Source: JBQLZQ01 sp052168355
GTDB taxonomy: Bacteria > Pseudomonadota > Alphaproteobacteria > DSM-16000 > Inquilinaceae
Direction of reading: 5' to 3'
Length of the DNA stretch: 64,000 nucleotides
Assembly (NCBI GenBank): GCA_052168355.1
Contig: JBQLZQ010000084.1
Location: 62,001-126,000 of the forward strand
Positions 17,319-25,496 of this stretch are shown here, one piece after another. The notes under the pieces were generated by a model that made no database searches, was not told where the DNA came from, and worked only from the letters and a program-made list of their open reading frames with translations. Position 1 is the stretch's first letter; every line of letters starts with the position of its first letter. The translations under genes were made by a program, and so were the position numbers.

Positions 17319-17717
17319 ATGATGGCAAAAGCTGCAACTGCGGGTGCCGCCCGCAGCGTTACGAAAAGCCCCGCGGCCAAGAAAGCCGCACGGCCGAAGA
17401 CAGCGAAGAGCAGTCCGAAGGCAACCGTCAAGAAGACGACCGTCGCGAAGGCACCTGCAAAAAAGGCGGCTGCCAAAAAGCCGGTCGCCAAGAAAGCAAC
17501 CGCGACGAAGACGGCGGTGAAAAAGACCACGGCGGCGAAAAAGCCTGCGGCGGTGAAAAAGCCAGTGGCCAAGAAGACCGCGGCCAAGGCGCCAGCGGCA
17601 AAGAAGCCAGCGGCCAAAAAGGCAGCTGTCAAAAAGCCGGCGGCAAAAAAGACCGCCGCGACTTCAGCCGCCAAAAAGCCCGCCGCGAAAAAGACCGCGG
17701 CCAAAAAAGCGAAATGA
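17319..17717 (+). CDS. Histone H1-like Lys/Ala/Pro-rich protein
   Basis: A 132-residue, highly basic, low-complexity protein made mostly of irregular AAKKP, VAKK and TAAKK units (for example KKAAAKKPVAKKATATK). It lacks any folded domain. It resembles the C-terminal tails of eukaryotic H1 and bacterial H1-like proteins such as AlgP and Hc1. These bind DNA non-specifically and compact or organise the nucleoid. GAGGG directly upstream supports translation starting at 17319 or at the adjacent ATG (17322). Alternative frames in this stretch are shadows of the repeats. DNA binding is inferred from charge and composition. Confidence 0.82.
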   Translation: MMAKAATAGAARSVTKSPAAKKAARPKTAKSSPKATVKKTTVAKAPAKKAAAKKPVAKKATATKTAVKKTTAAKKPAAVKKPVAKKTAAKAPAAKKPAAKKAAVKKPAAKKTAATSAAKKPAAKKTAAKKAK

Positions 17718-17731
17718 CGAGGGGCTGACGC

Positions 17732-17755
17732 GGAAGCGGCTGTCCCGTCGCTTCC
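17732..17755 (+). terminator. Possible hairpin after the histone-like gene
   Basis: GGAAGCG (17732-17738) and CGCTTCC (17749-17755) pair perfectly around a 10-base loop, 14 bases after the stop codon. There is no T-tract, so intrinsic termination is uncertain; it may only protect the 3' end. Confidence 0.35.
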
Positions 17756-17888
17756 ACCCTCTCGCCTCCGCGAACGATCGGTTCCGGACCGCGCACGACC
17801 CAGGTTGTGGCGCGCTGTTGTTAAGCTGTGGGCACCGTGTCCTGACGGGACGAGGGAGGGTCTGTCGCCCCGGGGGTAGCGGTTCCTC

Positions 17889-18959
17889 TTATTTGCCCGC
17901 CCCTTCGCCCAGATCGACGATGGACGCGGTGAGCCGCCGGGCCGCGTTCAACGCGGCGCCGGTGGCGGCGACCATGCCGGGCAGGATCATCCATTCCAAG
18001 GCCCACATGGCGCCCGACCGTTCCTGTTCGTGCAGCAGCGCCTGATGCAGACCACCGAGCTGGGCGGCATTGTACCGCGCCAGCGCCACCAGGATTTCGG
18101 CTTGGACGGGGTTCTGCTTGTGCGGCATCGCCGATGAGCCGCCGCCGCCGGCCAGGCGGGCCGTGCCGATCTCGTCCTGTACCATCAAGGCGATGTCGGC
18201 GCCCATCTTGCCCAACGTGACGGTCACCGCCGACAGCCAGGCGCCGAAATCGCCGAGCGACGCGCGCTGCACGTGCCACGGGCCCAGCGGATCCGTCAGA
18301 CCCAGCCGCGCGGCCAGCCCCGCCCGCACCGCCGGCCCGGCGTCGCCCAGCGCGTCCAGCGTGCCGACCGCGCCGGCCAACTGCACGACGGACAGGGCGG
18401 GCCGCAGCGCCCGGAGCCGGTCGCCGTGGCGGGCCAGAGGCTCGGTCCAGTTGCGCACCCGGTCCGAGACGCGGATCGGCAGGGCGCCGCGCATCCGGGT
18501 CCTACCCATCAGAGGCCGCGCGCCAAAGCTCCGGTCGAGGTCCTCAAGGGTGGCGAGCAGGCTTCCCGCCCGCGCCTGAAAGCTGTCCAGAACCGGCTGC
18601 AGGCGCAGCATCAGACCGGTGTCGATGACGTCCTGGCTGGTGGCGCCGAGATGGACGTGCGCGGCATGGGGATCGCCCACGACCCGCCGCAGTTGGCGGA
18701 CCAGCCCCGGCACCGCCACCCCGTCCCGTCGCGTGGCGGCGCGCAAATCGTCGAGATCGGGTGACAACGCGGCGCACGCCGCACCGATACGAAGCGCCGC
18801 CTCGGCCGGGATGATCTCCAGATCCGCCTCGACGGCGGCCAGCGCCGCCTCGAAGCGGAGCATGGCGTCCACGTCGCTTTCGACCGAGAACGCCGCGGAG
18901 ACCTCCGCGTCGCCGAGCAGACCGGCCAGGATCGGGTGATCGAACGGGCTGACGGTCAT
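17889..18959 (-). CDS. pcaB: 3-carboxy-cis,cis-muconate cycloisomerase-like lyase
   Basis: A 356-residue member of the fumarase/aspartase superfamily. The signature loop GGGGSSAMPHKQNPVQAEIL is present, as are VHLGATSQDVIDTGLMLRLQ (His/Thr substrate contacts) and the PLMGRTRMRGALPI region. The length matches the short alphaproteobacterial PcaB group. PcaB converts 3-carboxymuconate to the carboxymuconolactone in the protocatechuate branch of the beta-ketoadipate pathway. No other pca gene is nearby, so this is an orphan. Adenylosuccinate lyase is less likely given the loop sequence. AAGGA precedes the ATG. Confidence 0.85.
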   Translation of the reverse strand: MTVSPFDHPILAGLLGDAEVSAAFSVESDVDAMLRFEAALAAVEADLEIIPAEAALRIGAACAALSPDLDDLRAATRRDGVAVPGLVRQLRRVVGDPHAAHVHLGATSQDVIDTGLMLRLQPVLDSFQARAGSLLATLEDLDRSFGARPLMGRTRMRGALPIRVSDRVRNWTEPLARHGDRLRALRPALSVVQLAGAVGTLDALGDAGPAVRAGLAARLGLTDPLGPWHVQRASLGDFGAWLSAVTVTLGKMGADIALMVQDEIGTARLAGGGGSSAMPHKQNPVQAEILVALARYNAAQLGGLHQALLHEQERSGAMWALEWMILPGMVAATGAALNAARRLTASIVDLGEGAGK

Positions 18960-19074
18960 GATACGGTTCCTTATGATGGGCGGCGCGGGATCGCCGGCAC
19001 TCGCACAGGCGAGAAGACGATTGCGCGGCCATCCAAATGGTAGAGACCACGATGACCGCCTTGTCCAGATTGCA

Positions 19075-19365
19075 ATGATTGACGACCAAGACAGACGTCT
19101 CGGGGAACGTTGCCCCGCTTGCGGGTACGTCCTTGGGTATCTGCCATGGAAGGGTCCAAGCGCCTCCCATGAAATCTGTCCGAGTTGCTAGATTCAGTTC
19201 GGCCTCGATGACTGGGCCGGCGGCAACCGGTCCCGACGGAGTGCCGTAAATGCCGAATGGCGCCGCCAGTGGATGGCCGACGGAATGCCCTGGCGCAGCG
19301 CGGGACGTCCACGGCCCCAGGGGTGGAACCCAGAACGCCAACTGTCGGAACTGGGTGGTGAGTGA
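19075..19365 (+). pseudogene. Zinc-ribbon protein interrupted by an amber codon
   Basis: From ATG 19075 the frame encodes ERCPACGYVLGYLPWKG and HEICPSC, then a TAG at 19189-19191. The same frame continues without further stops to TGA 19363-19365: IQFGLDDWAGGN, AEWRRQWMADGMPW and PQGWNPERQL. From memory of this small uncharacterised family, members read CPSCGIQFGYDD without a break, so the TAG replaces the Gly after the fourth Cys. The conserved text on both sides shows that the gene was recently intact. A sequencing error cannot be excluded, but Gly to TAG needs at least two base changes. Confidence 0.72.
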
Positions 19366-19462
19366 CGGACAACCGCAGCTTTGACGGGAGGATCGGCACG
19401 TCGGCATAGAGGCGATCTTCGGCCGAGGCACGGACCTTGCTTATCCGGTATCGCGCTAGCTT

Positions 19463-20176
19463 TCAGTGCCGGTGTTGCGGCACGAACTCCCGCTGCGCCC
19501 GATCCAGGCTTTCCGGCGTACCGATGTCGCGGTGATAGCCACCCGTTTCCACGGCCAGGATCCGCCCCATGAAGTGGGGAAGCACCTCGGTGCTGAGATC
19601 GACAAAGCCGCGAGGTATGGCCTCCGCGGTGTCGATGACTTCCGGCGTCACGATGTATACGGCGGCATTGGCGAGGTCACCGGGCGGGTTTTCGACCTTT
19701 TCATGGAAGGCGCGGACAATGTTGTCCGGGTCCAGTTCGACGATACCGCACGAGCGCGGGGCATCGGTGCGGAAGGTGAGCATGGTGAGCGCGACGTTGG
19801 ACGGACGATCCCTATGGCTTGCAACAAAACGGACCACATCGAAATCCGTCAGGTTGTCCGCATGGGCGACCAGCACGTCGTCATCGCCATAGAATGCCCG
19901 GTTCGCCTTGAGGGTACCCCCCGTGCCGAGCAGGTCCGCTTCGTAGACGAGGTCAATCCGCGAAATCCAGCGACAGGCGGCAACGTGCGCGGCCACTTGG
20001 CCGCTCAAATAGTGGGTGTTGATCACCGCACGCTCCACGACACCACTCTCGAACAGCAGATCGAGCCAGTAGTCCAGAAGCGGCCGCCCATGGATGGGGA
20101 CCAGACATTTCGGGATCGTGTCGGTGATGGGCCGCAATCTGCTGCCGATCCCCGCCGCGAGAAGCAGGGCCCTCAT
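19463..20176 (-). CDS. Sugar-phosphate nucleotidyltransferase (HddC-like)
   Basis: A 237-residue nucleotidyltransferase that joins an NTP to a sugar 1-phosphate. The activation loop LLAAGIGSRLRPITDTIPKCLVPI is canonical (G-x-G-x-R-L-x-P-x-T...K). LLGTGGTLKANRAF and LVAHADNLTDFD (metal Asp) also match. The ATG at 20176 lies one base after the stop of the cytidylyltransferase-kinase gene, so the two are co-transcribed. Together with a SIS isomerase and a HAD phosphatase further right, it would complete an activated heptose route of the GDP-D-glycero-manno-heptose type (inference). The nucleotide used is not determined by sequence. Confidence 0.88.
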   Translation of the reverse strand: MRALLLAAGIGSRLRPITDTIPKCLVPIHGRPLLDYWLDLLFESGVVERAVINTHYLSGQVAAHVAACRWISRIDLVYEADLLGTGGTLKANRAFYGDDDVLVAHADNLTDFDVVRFVASHRDRPSNVALTMLTFRTDAPRSCGIVELDPDNIVRAFHEKVENPPGDLANAAVYIVTPEVIDTAEAIPRGFVDLSTEVLPHFMGRILAVETGGYHRDIGTPESLDRAQREFVPQHRH

Positions 20177-20177
20177 C

Positions 20178-21734
20178 CTAGCCCGATATATCAACGAGTT
20201 CGGTCAGTAATTCCCGCGCGCTCAAGGGCTGATTGCCGACCCGGCCGACCTGACATCCGGCGGCAATCGACCCCAGATAGATGCTTTGCCAGATGTCGGC
20301 GCCGGCACGCATGGCCAGCGCCGAGCTGGTGAACAGAGAATCGCCCGCGCCCGCCACGTCCACCGGTGAGGGATTGAATACCGGCAATTGGTCGGTATGC
20401 GGCTCACCGTCCTTCCACGAGCGGATCATCAGGCCTTCACCGCCGAGTGTGATGACGGTGTGGAGGGAATCGGCGGTCTTCTGAAGCTTTTCGGCGGCGA
20501 CCGCCAAACCGGACTCGAAATCCCGGATGGCCAGGCGTGCCTCTCGTTCGGTCGGCGTGACCAGCGTCATGTGCTTGAAGCGAGAGATGTCCGCGTATTG
20601 AGATGAAGCTTGGCTATCGGCCACCATCATGATGTTCTTGGCCCGCCCGCGCTCGACCAACGCGTCGACCAGCGGTTGCGGCAGGCAGCCGTAGTTGAAG
20701 TCGGAGAACAGCAGCAAGTCGGTATTGTCGACGATATCTTCGAAGCGCCGAAGAATCTGCTCGGTCAGATCGCCGTCGATCGAATGCTGCCGCATATCGT
20801 TGACCCGAAGCAGGGTTTTTCCGTGCGCGCGATAGCGTTGCTTGAGAGTTGTGGGGCGGGTGCTGTCCACGAGGAAGTTTGTCTGCACCCCGGCGGCGGT
20901 CAGCTGCTCGATCGCAAACTCCGCACGCTTGTCGTCGCCGACAACGGTGAAGAAACGCACTTCCGCTCCCAGGCCGCGCGCATGCGCCGCCACGACGCCC
21001 GCGCCGCCGACGAACAGCCGCTCCTCGATCGGTGTGACCACGATCGTCGGGTCCTCCTGCGACATGCCGACGGGCTCGCAGCTGATGTAGGCATCCAGAA
21101 TCAGGTCGCCGATGACCGCGACGCGCAAGCCGGGGAACAGGGCGAGGGTCGCACGCAAGTCGGCCAACGAGAATCCGTGCCGAGCCATGAAGTCGCGTGG
21201 CTTGACGGTCAGCGGAGTGCCCGTCTGTTTCAGTTCGTCCTGCAGCAGGCCCAGGGAGGAAAACGTCACATCGCCGGAGGTGAAGATCAGGCGTCCGCCG
21301 TAGGCGGCGACCAGGTCCTGCTCGACGTTGGGGTGTTCCTTGTGTTCCTTACCCTTGACCACGATGTCCGGCCGCAGCTGGCGAATGAATTCCTCCAGCG
21401 GTTGGTCGAGCAGCACGGCATGGTCCACCATCTTGAACGCTTCAAGCGCCTCCAGACGCATGGTCGCGGGCACCGTGATCTCGGGCGGGCCGTCGGGGTT
21501 GACGCCAACCACGAGCACGTCGGAGTTCTCCGATGCGAATTTCAGCAACCGGAGATGCCCCGGATGCACGACGTTGAAGTTGCCCGAGACGAAGGCGATC
21601 GACTGGCCCCCTTTGATCTGCCTGCGGATCTCGGCAACGGCGCGCGAACTGCTCAGCCATTCCTGAGCCTTCGTGCCCTCCCACCATCGTCCTTCCAGGC
21701 GCATCGCCGCCTCACCGCTCGCTTGTGCCGCCAC
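20178..21734 (-). CDS. Cytidylyltransferase-PfkB kinase fusion (reversed HldE order)
   Basis: A 518-residue two-domain protein. The N-terminal half (about 40-170) is a nucleotidyltransferase with GNFNVVHPGHLRLLKFA (H57-P-G-H60) and VKGKEHKEHPN. The C-terminal half (about 195-515) is a PfkB/ribokinase domain with RVAVIGDLILDAYI, FVGGAGVVAAHARGLGAEV and catalytic VDVAGAGDSLFTSS (Asp465). HldE/RfaE has the same two activities on D-glycero-manno-heptose phosphates, but with the kinase first. The role is probably heptose-type phosphate activation for the polysaccharide. The gene lies between the WbuC cupin gene and the nucleotidyltransferase gene. Confidence 0.85.
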   Translation of the reverse strand: MAAQASGEAAMRLEGRWWEGTKAQEWLSSSRAVAEIRRQIKGGQSIAFVSGNFNVVHPGHLRLLKFASENSDVLVVGVNPDGPPEITVPATMRLEALEAFKMVDHAVLLDQPLEEFIRQLRPDIVVKGKEHKEHPNVEQDLVAAYGGRLIFTSGDVTFSSLGLLQDELKQTGTPLTVKPRDFMARHGFSLADLRATLALFPGLRVAVIGDLILDAYISCEPVGMSQEDPTIVVTPIEERLFVGGAGVVAAHARGLGAEVRFFTVVGDDKRAEFAIEQLTAAGVQTNFLVDSTRPTTLKQRYRAHGKTLLRVNDMRQHSIDGDLTEQILRRFEDIVDNTDLLLFSDFNYGCLPQPLVDALVERGRAKNIMMVADSQASSQYADISRFKHMTLVTPTEREARLAIRDFESGLAVAAEKLQKTADSLHTVITLGGEGLMIRSWKDGEPHTDQLPVFNPSPVDVAGAGDSLFTSSALAMRAGADIWQSIYLGSIAAGCQVGRVGNQPLSARELLTELVDISG

Positions 21735-21743
21735 TATATCAAC

Positions 21744-22262
21744 TCACTGCTTCAGGGTTGCCAGATAGGCGTGGCCGGCATCGGGATCCGTTTCGGGAGG
21801 CGCCCACGCCGCGGACTCAGAAAGCTCAGGATCAAAAGGTCCGGTCGTCGTTTCCAGATAGATCAACCATTCGGTTTCGAACATCAGGGCGTGAAACACC
21901 CGCGCCGGCATGCGGTAGAAGAAGGCGCGGCCGACCCCGTAGGCGCCCATGGCCAGCCGTTCGGTGACACGGCCGGCCTCGTCGAACAGAAGCGTTGTGG
22001 CGGCGCCTTCCAGAACCGTCAAGGTCTCCGTCTTGTCCAGATGCCGGTGCGGCGGCACGTAGGAGCTGGCGTGCATGGCAATCAGCATTTCTTGAGCGAC
22101 GGCCCGCGGATCGGGGTGGAAGCAGATGCGGCAGCGCCGACGCGGCGTGGTCGGCGCGATCCTTTTGAGCAGCCGGACCGCATCATCGCCAGCGACGGCG
22201 AACGGATCCTCGGCATAGTAGACCTCCGGCGTGACCTCGCGGAACCGGTCCCCTGCCATCAT
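21744..22262 (-). CDS. WbuC-family cupin metalloprotein
   Basis: A 172-residue cupin. MLIAMHASSYVPPHRHLDKTET holds the metal-binding H-x-H...E motif, and VFHALMFETEWLIYLETTTGPF resembles the second cupin motif with a His ligand. This layout, with an N-terminal R-x-R-x-C-x-H segment (RRRCRICFHPD), matches WbuC. WbuC proteins are found in O-antigen and capsule loci, and their reaction has not been established. The gene is in line with the glycosyltransferase gene upstream and the fusion enzyme downstream, consistent with polysaccharide assembly. A second ATG follows immediately, so the start is uncertain by one codon. Confidence 0.85.
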   Translation of the reverse strand: MMAGDRFREVTPEVYYAEDPFAVAGDDAVRLLKRIAPTTPRRRCRICFHPDPRAVAQEMLIAMHASSYVPPHRHLDKTETLTVLEGAATTLLFDEAGRVTERLAMGAYGVGRAFFYRMPARVFHALMFETEWLIYLETTTGPFDPELSESAAWAPPETDPDAGHAYLATLKQ

Positions 22263-22331
22263 TCCCAGCCCTGTCCCGACAAGATCCTCATCGCAAACGA
22301 ATATTAGCCATAGGTGGATCGAGTCCGAGGA

Positions 22332-23354
22332 TCAAGTCGCATTGTTGCGCTCGTGCCAGCGGGCGATCTGGGTGAAGGCGATCGCGACCAGCGAAAAGGG
22401 GCGAAACCGCAGGGTGAGCCACGACAGGCGCGCAAGCCGTCCGGCATGGCCGGGCACCCGCGCCAAACCGCCCCAGACGGCGCGTTCGGCCCGGCCCGGC
22501 GCGACCACCGGGGCGAGACTGACCAGCACGTCGCGGCCCTCCCCAGCAGCGACACGCCCAATGCCAAACCGCCACCGTCGGGCGAACAGTTCCGGATAGG
22601 ACGGCGGGAAGATGTCGCGCATCCGCATCCGTGCTTGAGCGTTTTTCAGGACCCCGAGAGCGGTCTCGGGCCGGCCGGCGGTCGTCAGGGAGGCGCCGCC
22701 CGGATTGACGGTCCAGTTGGCCACGACCGTCGGAGCAAAGCAGAAGCCATGACTCAGCGCCAGACAGCGCATCAGATAGCCGTCGGCGAAACTGCCCAAT
22801 TCGGGGAGTAACCGCCCTTCGGCCTCTACCGCCGCGCGCTTCAGCACGACCGCCGAACTCGGCGTGAAATTATCGATCTTCTCAAACAGCGCCGGCACGC
22901 GCTGCGGCGGGAAGTGGGTCAGCTTATGCGACGGCCGGGCCGGCGGGCGAATGGCGAGCTCGTTTCCCGCGGCATCGACGATGCGACACTCCCCGCAAAA
23001 GAAGCCGCTGTCGGGATGGGCGTCGAGCATCCGGCGAGCCAGATCGAAGAAGCCGGACTCGATCGTATCGTTGGCGCTGCCGAGATAGAGCAGACGCCCG
23101 CGCGCCGCCGCGATTCCGCGGTTAAGCGCGGCAATGACGCCCACGTTTCGCTCATGGCGTATGAGACGAAGACCCGGTACTTCACGGCCCAGGCGCTCGA
23201 TCACAGCCAAGCTGTCGTCGGTCGAGCCGTCGTCGACCACGATGATCTCGTCCGGCGCCGGGTCCTGGCGCATCAAAGCGGCGATGGCGCGCGGCAGCAA
23301 ACTGGCATCGTTGTAGTTGGGCACGACCGCGCTGAGCCAAGGTTCGGCGGTCAT
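22332..23354 (-). CDS. Family 2 glycosyltransferase
   Basis: A 340-residue GT-A glycosyltransferase. The N-terminal nucleotide-binding segment is VVPNYNDASLLPRAIAALMR, followed by EIIVVDDGSTDDSLAVIERL, which is characteristic of GT2. LIRHERNVGVIAALNRGIAAA and LLYLGSANDTIESGFFDLAR hold the sugar-nucleotide and metal-site region. The C-terminal part has no clear transmembrane anchor. The ATG at 23354 has a GGGTGGGG ribosome site. It probably adds one residue to the polysaccharide repeat before export by the adjacent ABC transporter. Donor and acceptor are unknown. Confidence 0.9.
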   Translation of the reverse strand: MTAEPWLSAVVPNYNDASLLPRAIAALMRQDPAPDEIIVVDDGSTDDSLAVIERLGREVPGLRLIRHERNVGVIAALNRGIAAARGRLLYLGSANDTIESGFFDLARRMLDAHPDSGFFCGECRIVDAAGNELAIRPPARPSHKLTHFPPQRVPALFEKIDNFTPSSAVVLKRAAVEAEGRLLPELGSFADGYLMRCLALSHGFCFAPTVVANWTVNPGGASLTTAGRPETALGVLKNAQARMRMRDIFPPSYPELFARRWRFGIGRVAAGEGRDVLVSLAPVVAPGRAERAVWGGLARVPGHAGRLARLSWLTLRFRPFSLVAIAFTQIARWHERNNAT

Positions 23355-23409
23355 TACCCCACCCGCAAGCAATAGGGACGCATCAGAGCGAAACGGCTGT
23401 CGCATCCGA

Positions 23410-24141
23410 TCAGTCCGCCATGAATGTATTAATCGGTTGGACCTTGGAAACCTCTCCGCCGGCAACTCGGACCCAGCACGTGCAGAAACTCTTGATCAAC
23501 TGAAAGTTGTGTGAGGCCAATACGACGACGTTCGCGCCCTCCACAATCCTGTTCATGCGCGCCTCGGCCTGCTTGGCGAACTCCGCATCACCTGCTCCGA
23601 TCCACTCATCGAGCAGCAAAATCTCCGGCAATTGAGACGTCGCGATGGAGAAAGACAGCCGGAGCCGCATACCAGACGAATAGGTCCGCACCGGCATGTG
23701 TAGAAAGCGCCCAAGTCCCGAAAACGCGCCAATATCCGCTAGCTGGGCACGAATCTCATCAATCGACATACCCGTGAGGAGGCCGCGCAGCCAGATGTTT
23801 TCATAGCCCGTGGCGTTGGGATCCATGCCGGCTTCCAGACCAAACAGCGGCGCCACGCGGCCCCGCAGGCACACCCGGCCGCTCGTAGGCGGGTAAATAC
23901 CGGCCATCGCCTTTAGCAATGTCGACTTGCCCGCGCCATTGTGGCCCACCAGACCGAGACGGTCCCCCCTTCGCAGACTGAGGCTGACGTTGTTCACCGC
24001 CCGGATCGTTTGGTGCCGTCCAGCCTGGCCAAACTTGCCGCCGGTCGCCGTTCGCAAAACGGATTTCTTAAGCGAATGCGTCGCACCGCCAATGATGGGG
24101 AATTCCACCGTGACAGAATCGAGTTCTACGCTGGTCTGCAT
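23410..24141 (-). CDS. wzt: Polysaccharide ABC exporter ATPase (Wzt, short form)
   Basis: A 243-residue ATPase of polysaccharide/teichoic-type exporters. Walker A is GHNGAGKSTLLKAM, the signature is YSSGMRLRLSFSIATS, and Walker B is EILLLDEWIGAGD. The protein ends shortly after the ATPase domain. Long Wzt proteins (about 400 residues or more) carry a C-terminal carbohydrate-binding domain, which is absent here. That resembles KpsT and the O-antigen systems in which export is not gated by a terminal sugar. It pairs with the permease encoded just upstream at 24145-24969, with three bases between the genes. Confidence 0.92.
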   Translation of the reverse strand: MQTSVELDSVTVEFPIIGGATHSLKKSVLRTATGGKFGQAGRHQTIRAVNNVSLSLRRGDRLGLVGHNGAGKSTLLKAMAGIYPPTSGRVCLRGRVAPLFGLEAGMDPNATGYENIWLRGLLTGMSIDEIRAQLADIGAFSGLGRFLHMPVRTYSSGMRLRLSFSIATSQLPEILLLDEWIGAGDAEFAKQAEARMNRIVEGANVVVLASHNFQLIKSFCTCWVRVAGGEVSKVQPINTFMAD

Positions 24142-24144
24142 CGG

Positions 24145-24969
24145 CTAGATCCAGTAGGCGATGCGATTTCGATACCGTTTGAAGATCATGACCGCGAAAA
24201 TCGCAAGCACAAACGATAAGCTGATCGTAACAACATAATTCATTACCGTTGGCAGTTCGCCTAGAAGCGGGGCCCGCATCAGTTCTATGAAATGGTAAAA
24301 TGGATTGTACAGCACCAGAAAAAAGCGACCCTCGAGCTGTGCGGGATTCCAGATGATCGGCGTCAAGAAGAACGAAATCTGCACTAGCGCCTGAATTATT
24401 TGGGGAACATCACGAAATCGTACAGAAAGCAGGCCTAGGACCACGCTGGCACAGATGCCACAGAACAGAATGATCGCTAATCCGGGGACGAACGCCAAGG
24501 TCTGAAAACCGACTGGTAAGCCGAAGATCAGGGCCACCACGATCACCACGATCACATTATGTGCGAAAGTAATCAAATGCCTCGCCGCCAGCTTGAAGGA
24601 AAATAACATGTAGGGGAGCCGCATCTCCGTCGAGAACCCGGATGATCCGATATAAATATTGGACCCCTCAGTGATGAGCGCGGCCATCATGTTCCACACG
24701 AGGAGTCCGGCGGCGAGCCAGGGGATGTAGGAGGTTGGGTCGGCTCCAAAAACCTGGCTATACAGAAGGCCAACCGAAAAGACAAACACCCCCATTGTGA
24801 TTGTGATCCACAACGGGCCGAGAATTGATCCCCGATAGGAGTGCTTGATCTCGAACCAAGCGAGCAGGACCCACGCCCGCCAAGATTTTATTGCATCGCC
24901 AATATCCTGGAACGCCTCGGCATAGGTCGCGCGCGGGTTGATCTCTAGAACATGGTCGGCTACTTGCAT
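24145..24969 (-). CDS. wzm: Polysaccharide ABC exporter permease (Wzm)
   Basis: A 274-residue ABC2-type membrane protein with about six hydrophobic segments: WITITMGVFVFSVGLLYSQVF, WLAAGLLVWNMMAALI, VIVVIVVALIFGLPVGF, LAIILFCGICASVVLGLLSV and a C-terminal pair. SYRGSILGPLWITI in the first cytoplasmic loop and RDVPQIIQALVQISFFLTPIIW are characteristic of Wzm/TagG exporters. It forms the channel for undecaprenol-linked polysaccharide together with Wzt. It is the first gene of the leftward half of the locus, so its promoter lies in the 24970-25496 gap. Confidence 0.92.
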   Translation of the reverse strand: MQVADHVLEINPRATYAEAFQDIGDAIKSWRAWVLLAWFEIKHSYRGSILGPLWITITMGVFVFSVGLLYSQVFGADPTSYIPWLAAGLLVWNMMAALITEGSNIYIGSSGFSTEMRLPYMLFSFKLAARHLITFAHNVIVVIVVALIFGLPVGFQTLAFVPGLAIILFCGICASVVLGLLSVRFRDVPQIIQALVQISFFLTPIIWNPAQLEGRFFLVLYNPFYHFIELMRAPLLGELPTVMNYVVTISLSFVLAIFAVMIFKRYRNRIAYWI

Positions 24970-25496
24970 GTGCCTTGAACACTCAATATCGCGGATCCTT
25001 TGGTGGCAGTAGGCGTCGAAGCAGTAGGCGTCGAAGAACGAATGCTGGCCGCCAGAGTTCCTTGATGTACAAAGGTGGTCGGTATAGTGCCAGCTGTGCG
25101 GGGCTGATCATGCCTTCTGCGGCCCCTTATCGACAGAAGGGAACTTGCTTGTCAATGGAGAGCTGAGTAAGCACAAATGTGGCGCCTCCGGCAAACGTGG
25201 GCCCCGCAACAAAGCACATTTGGCTAAGGACAGGTTGCGTTGCTCGTCCCCGCCCCAAACCTTCGGATTCCGACACCGTCAGCCTCCAACCGCACCCTTC
25301 GGTGCAGTGGACATTGCGGTCCACAACGATAAAAGCTATCAGCATGATAATATAGTGCGGTTTTGTGGTGAAAAAGCGGTTTGGCCACTGCTGTGGTGTA
25401 GAACTACCATATCGCCGGAGACCATCCATGCTAATCGAGTGTCGGATATCAACTGAGTGTCCGGGGTGTCAATTTAAGCGTTAGGTCTGGATAGCA
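24970..25496. other. Divergent intergenic region of the polysaccharide locus
   Basis: A 527-base gap between wzm (leftward) and the first unknown paralog (rightward). It is lower in GC than its surroundings, especially 25320-25500. No protein-coding frame with family resemblance or a ribosome site was found. It should contain the promoters for both halves of the locus. No strong sigma-70 pair was recognised, and a tandem 15-base duplication lies at its left end. Confidence 0.5.
25006..25035. repeat. Perfect tandem duplication of 15 bp
   Basis: GCAGTAGGCGTCGAA occurs at 25006-25020 and again immediately at 25021-25035. It lies about 40 bases upstream of the wzm start. The exact copy suggests recent slippage. 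It could change spacing in the wzm leader or promoter, but no functional element is recognised in it. Confidence 0.85.

Noticed and set aside
17400..17710. Repeated short units resembling a repeat array or CRISPR
   Set aside because: The units are irregular codon repeats inside one continuous reading frame, without uniform spacers.
19189..19191. TAG read as pyrrolysine
   Set aside because: Pyrrolysine is confined to methylamine methyltransferases and a few lineages; this position is Gly in the family and no pyl genes are seen.
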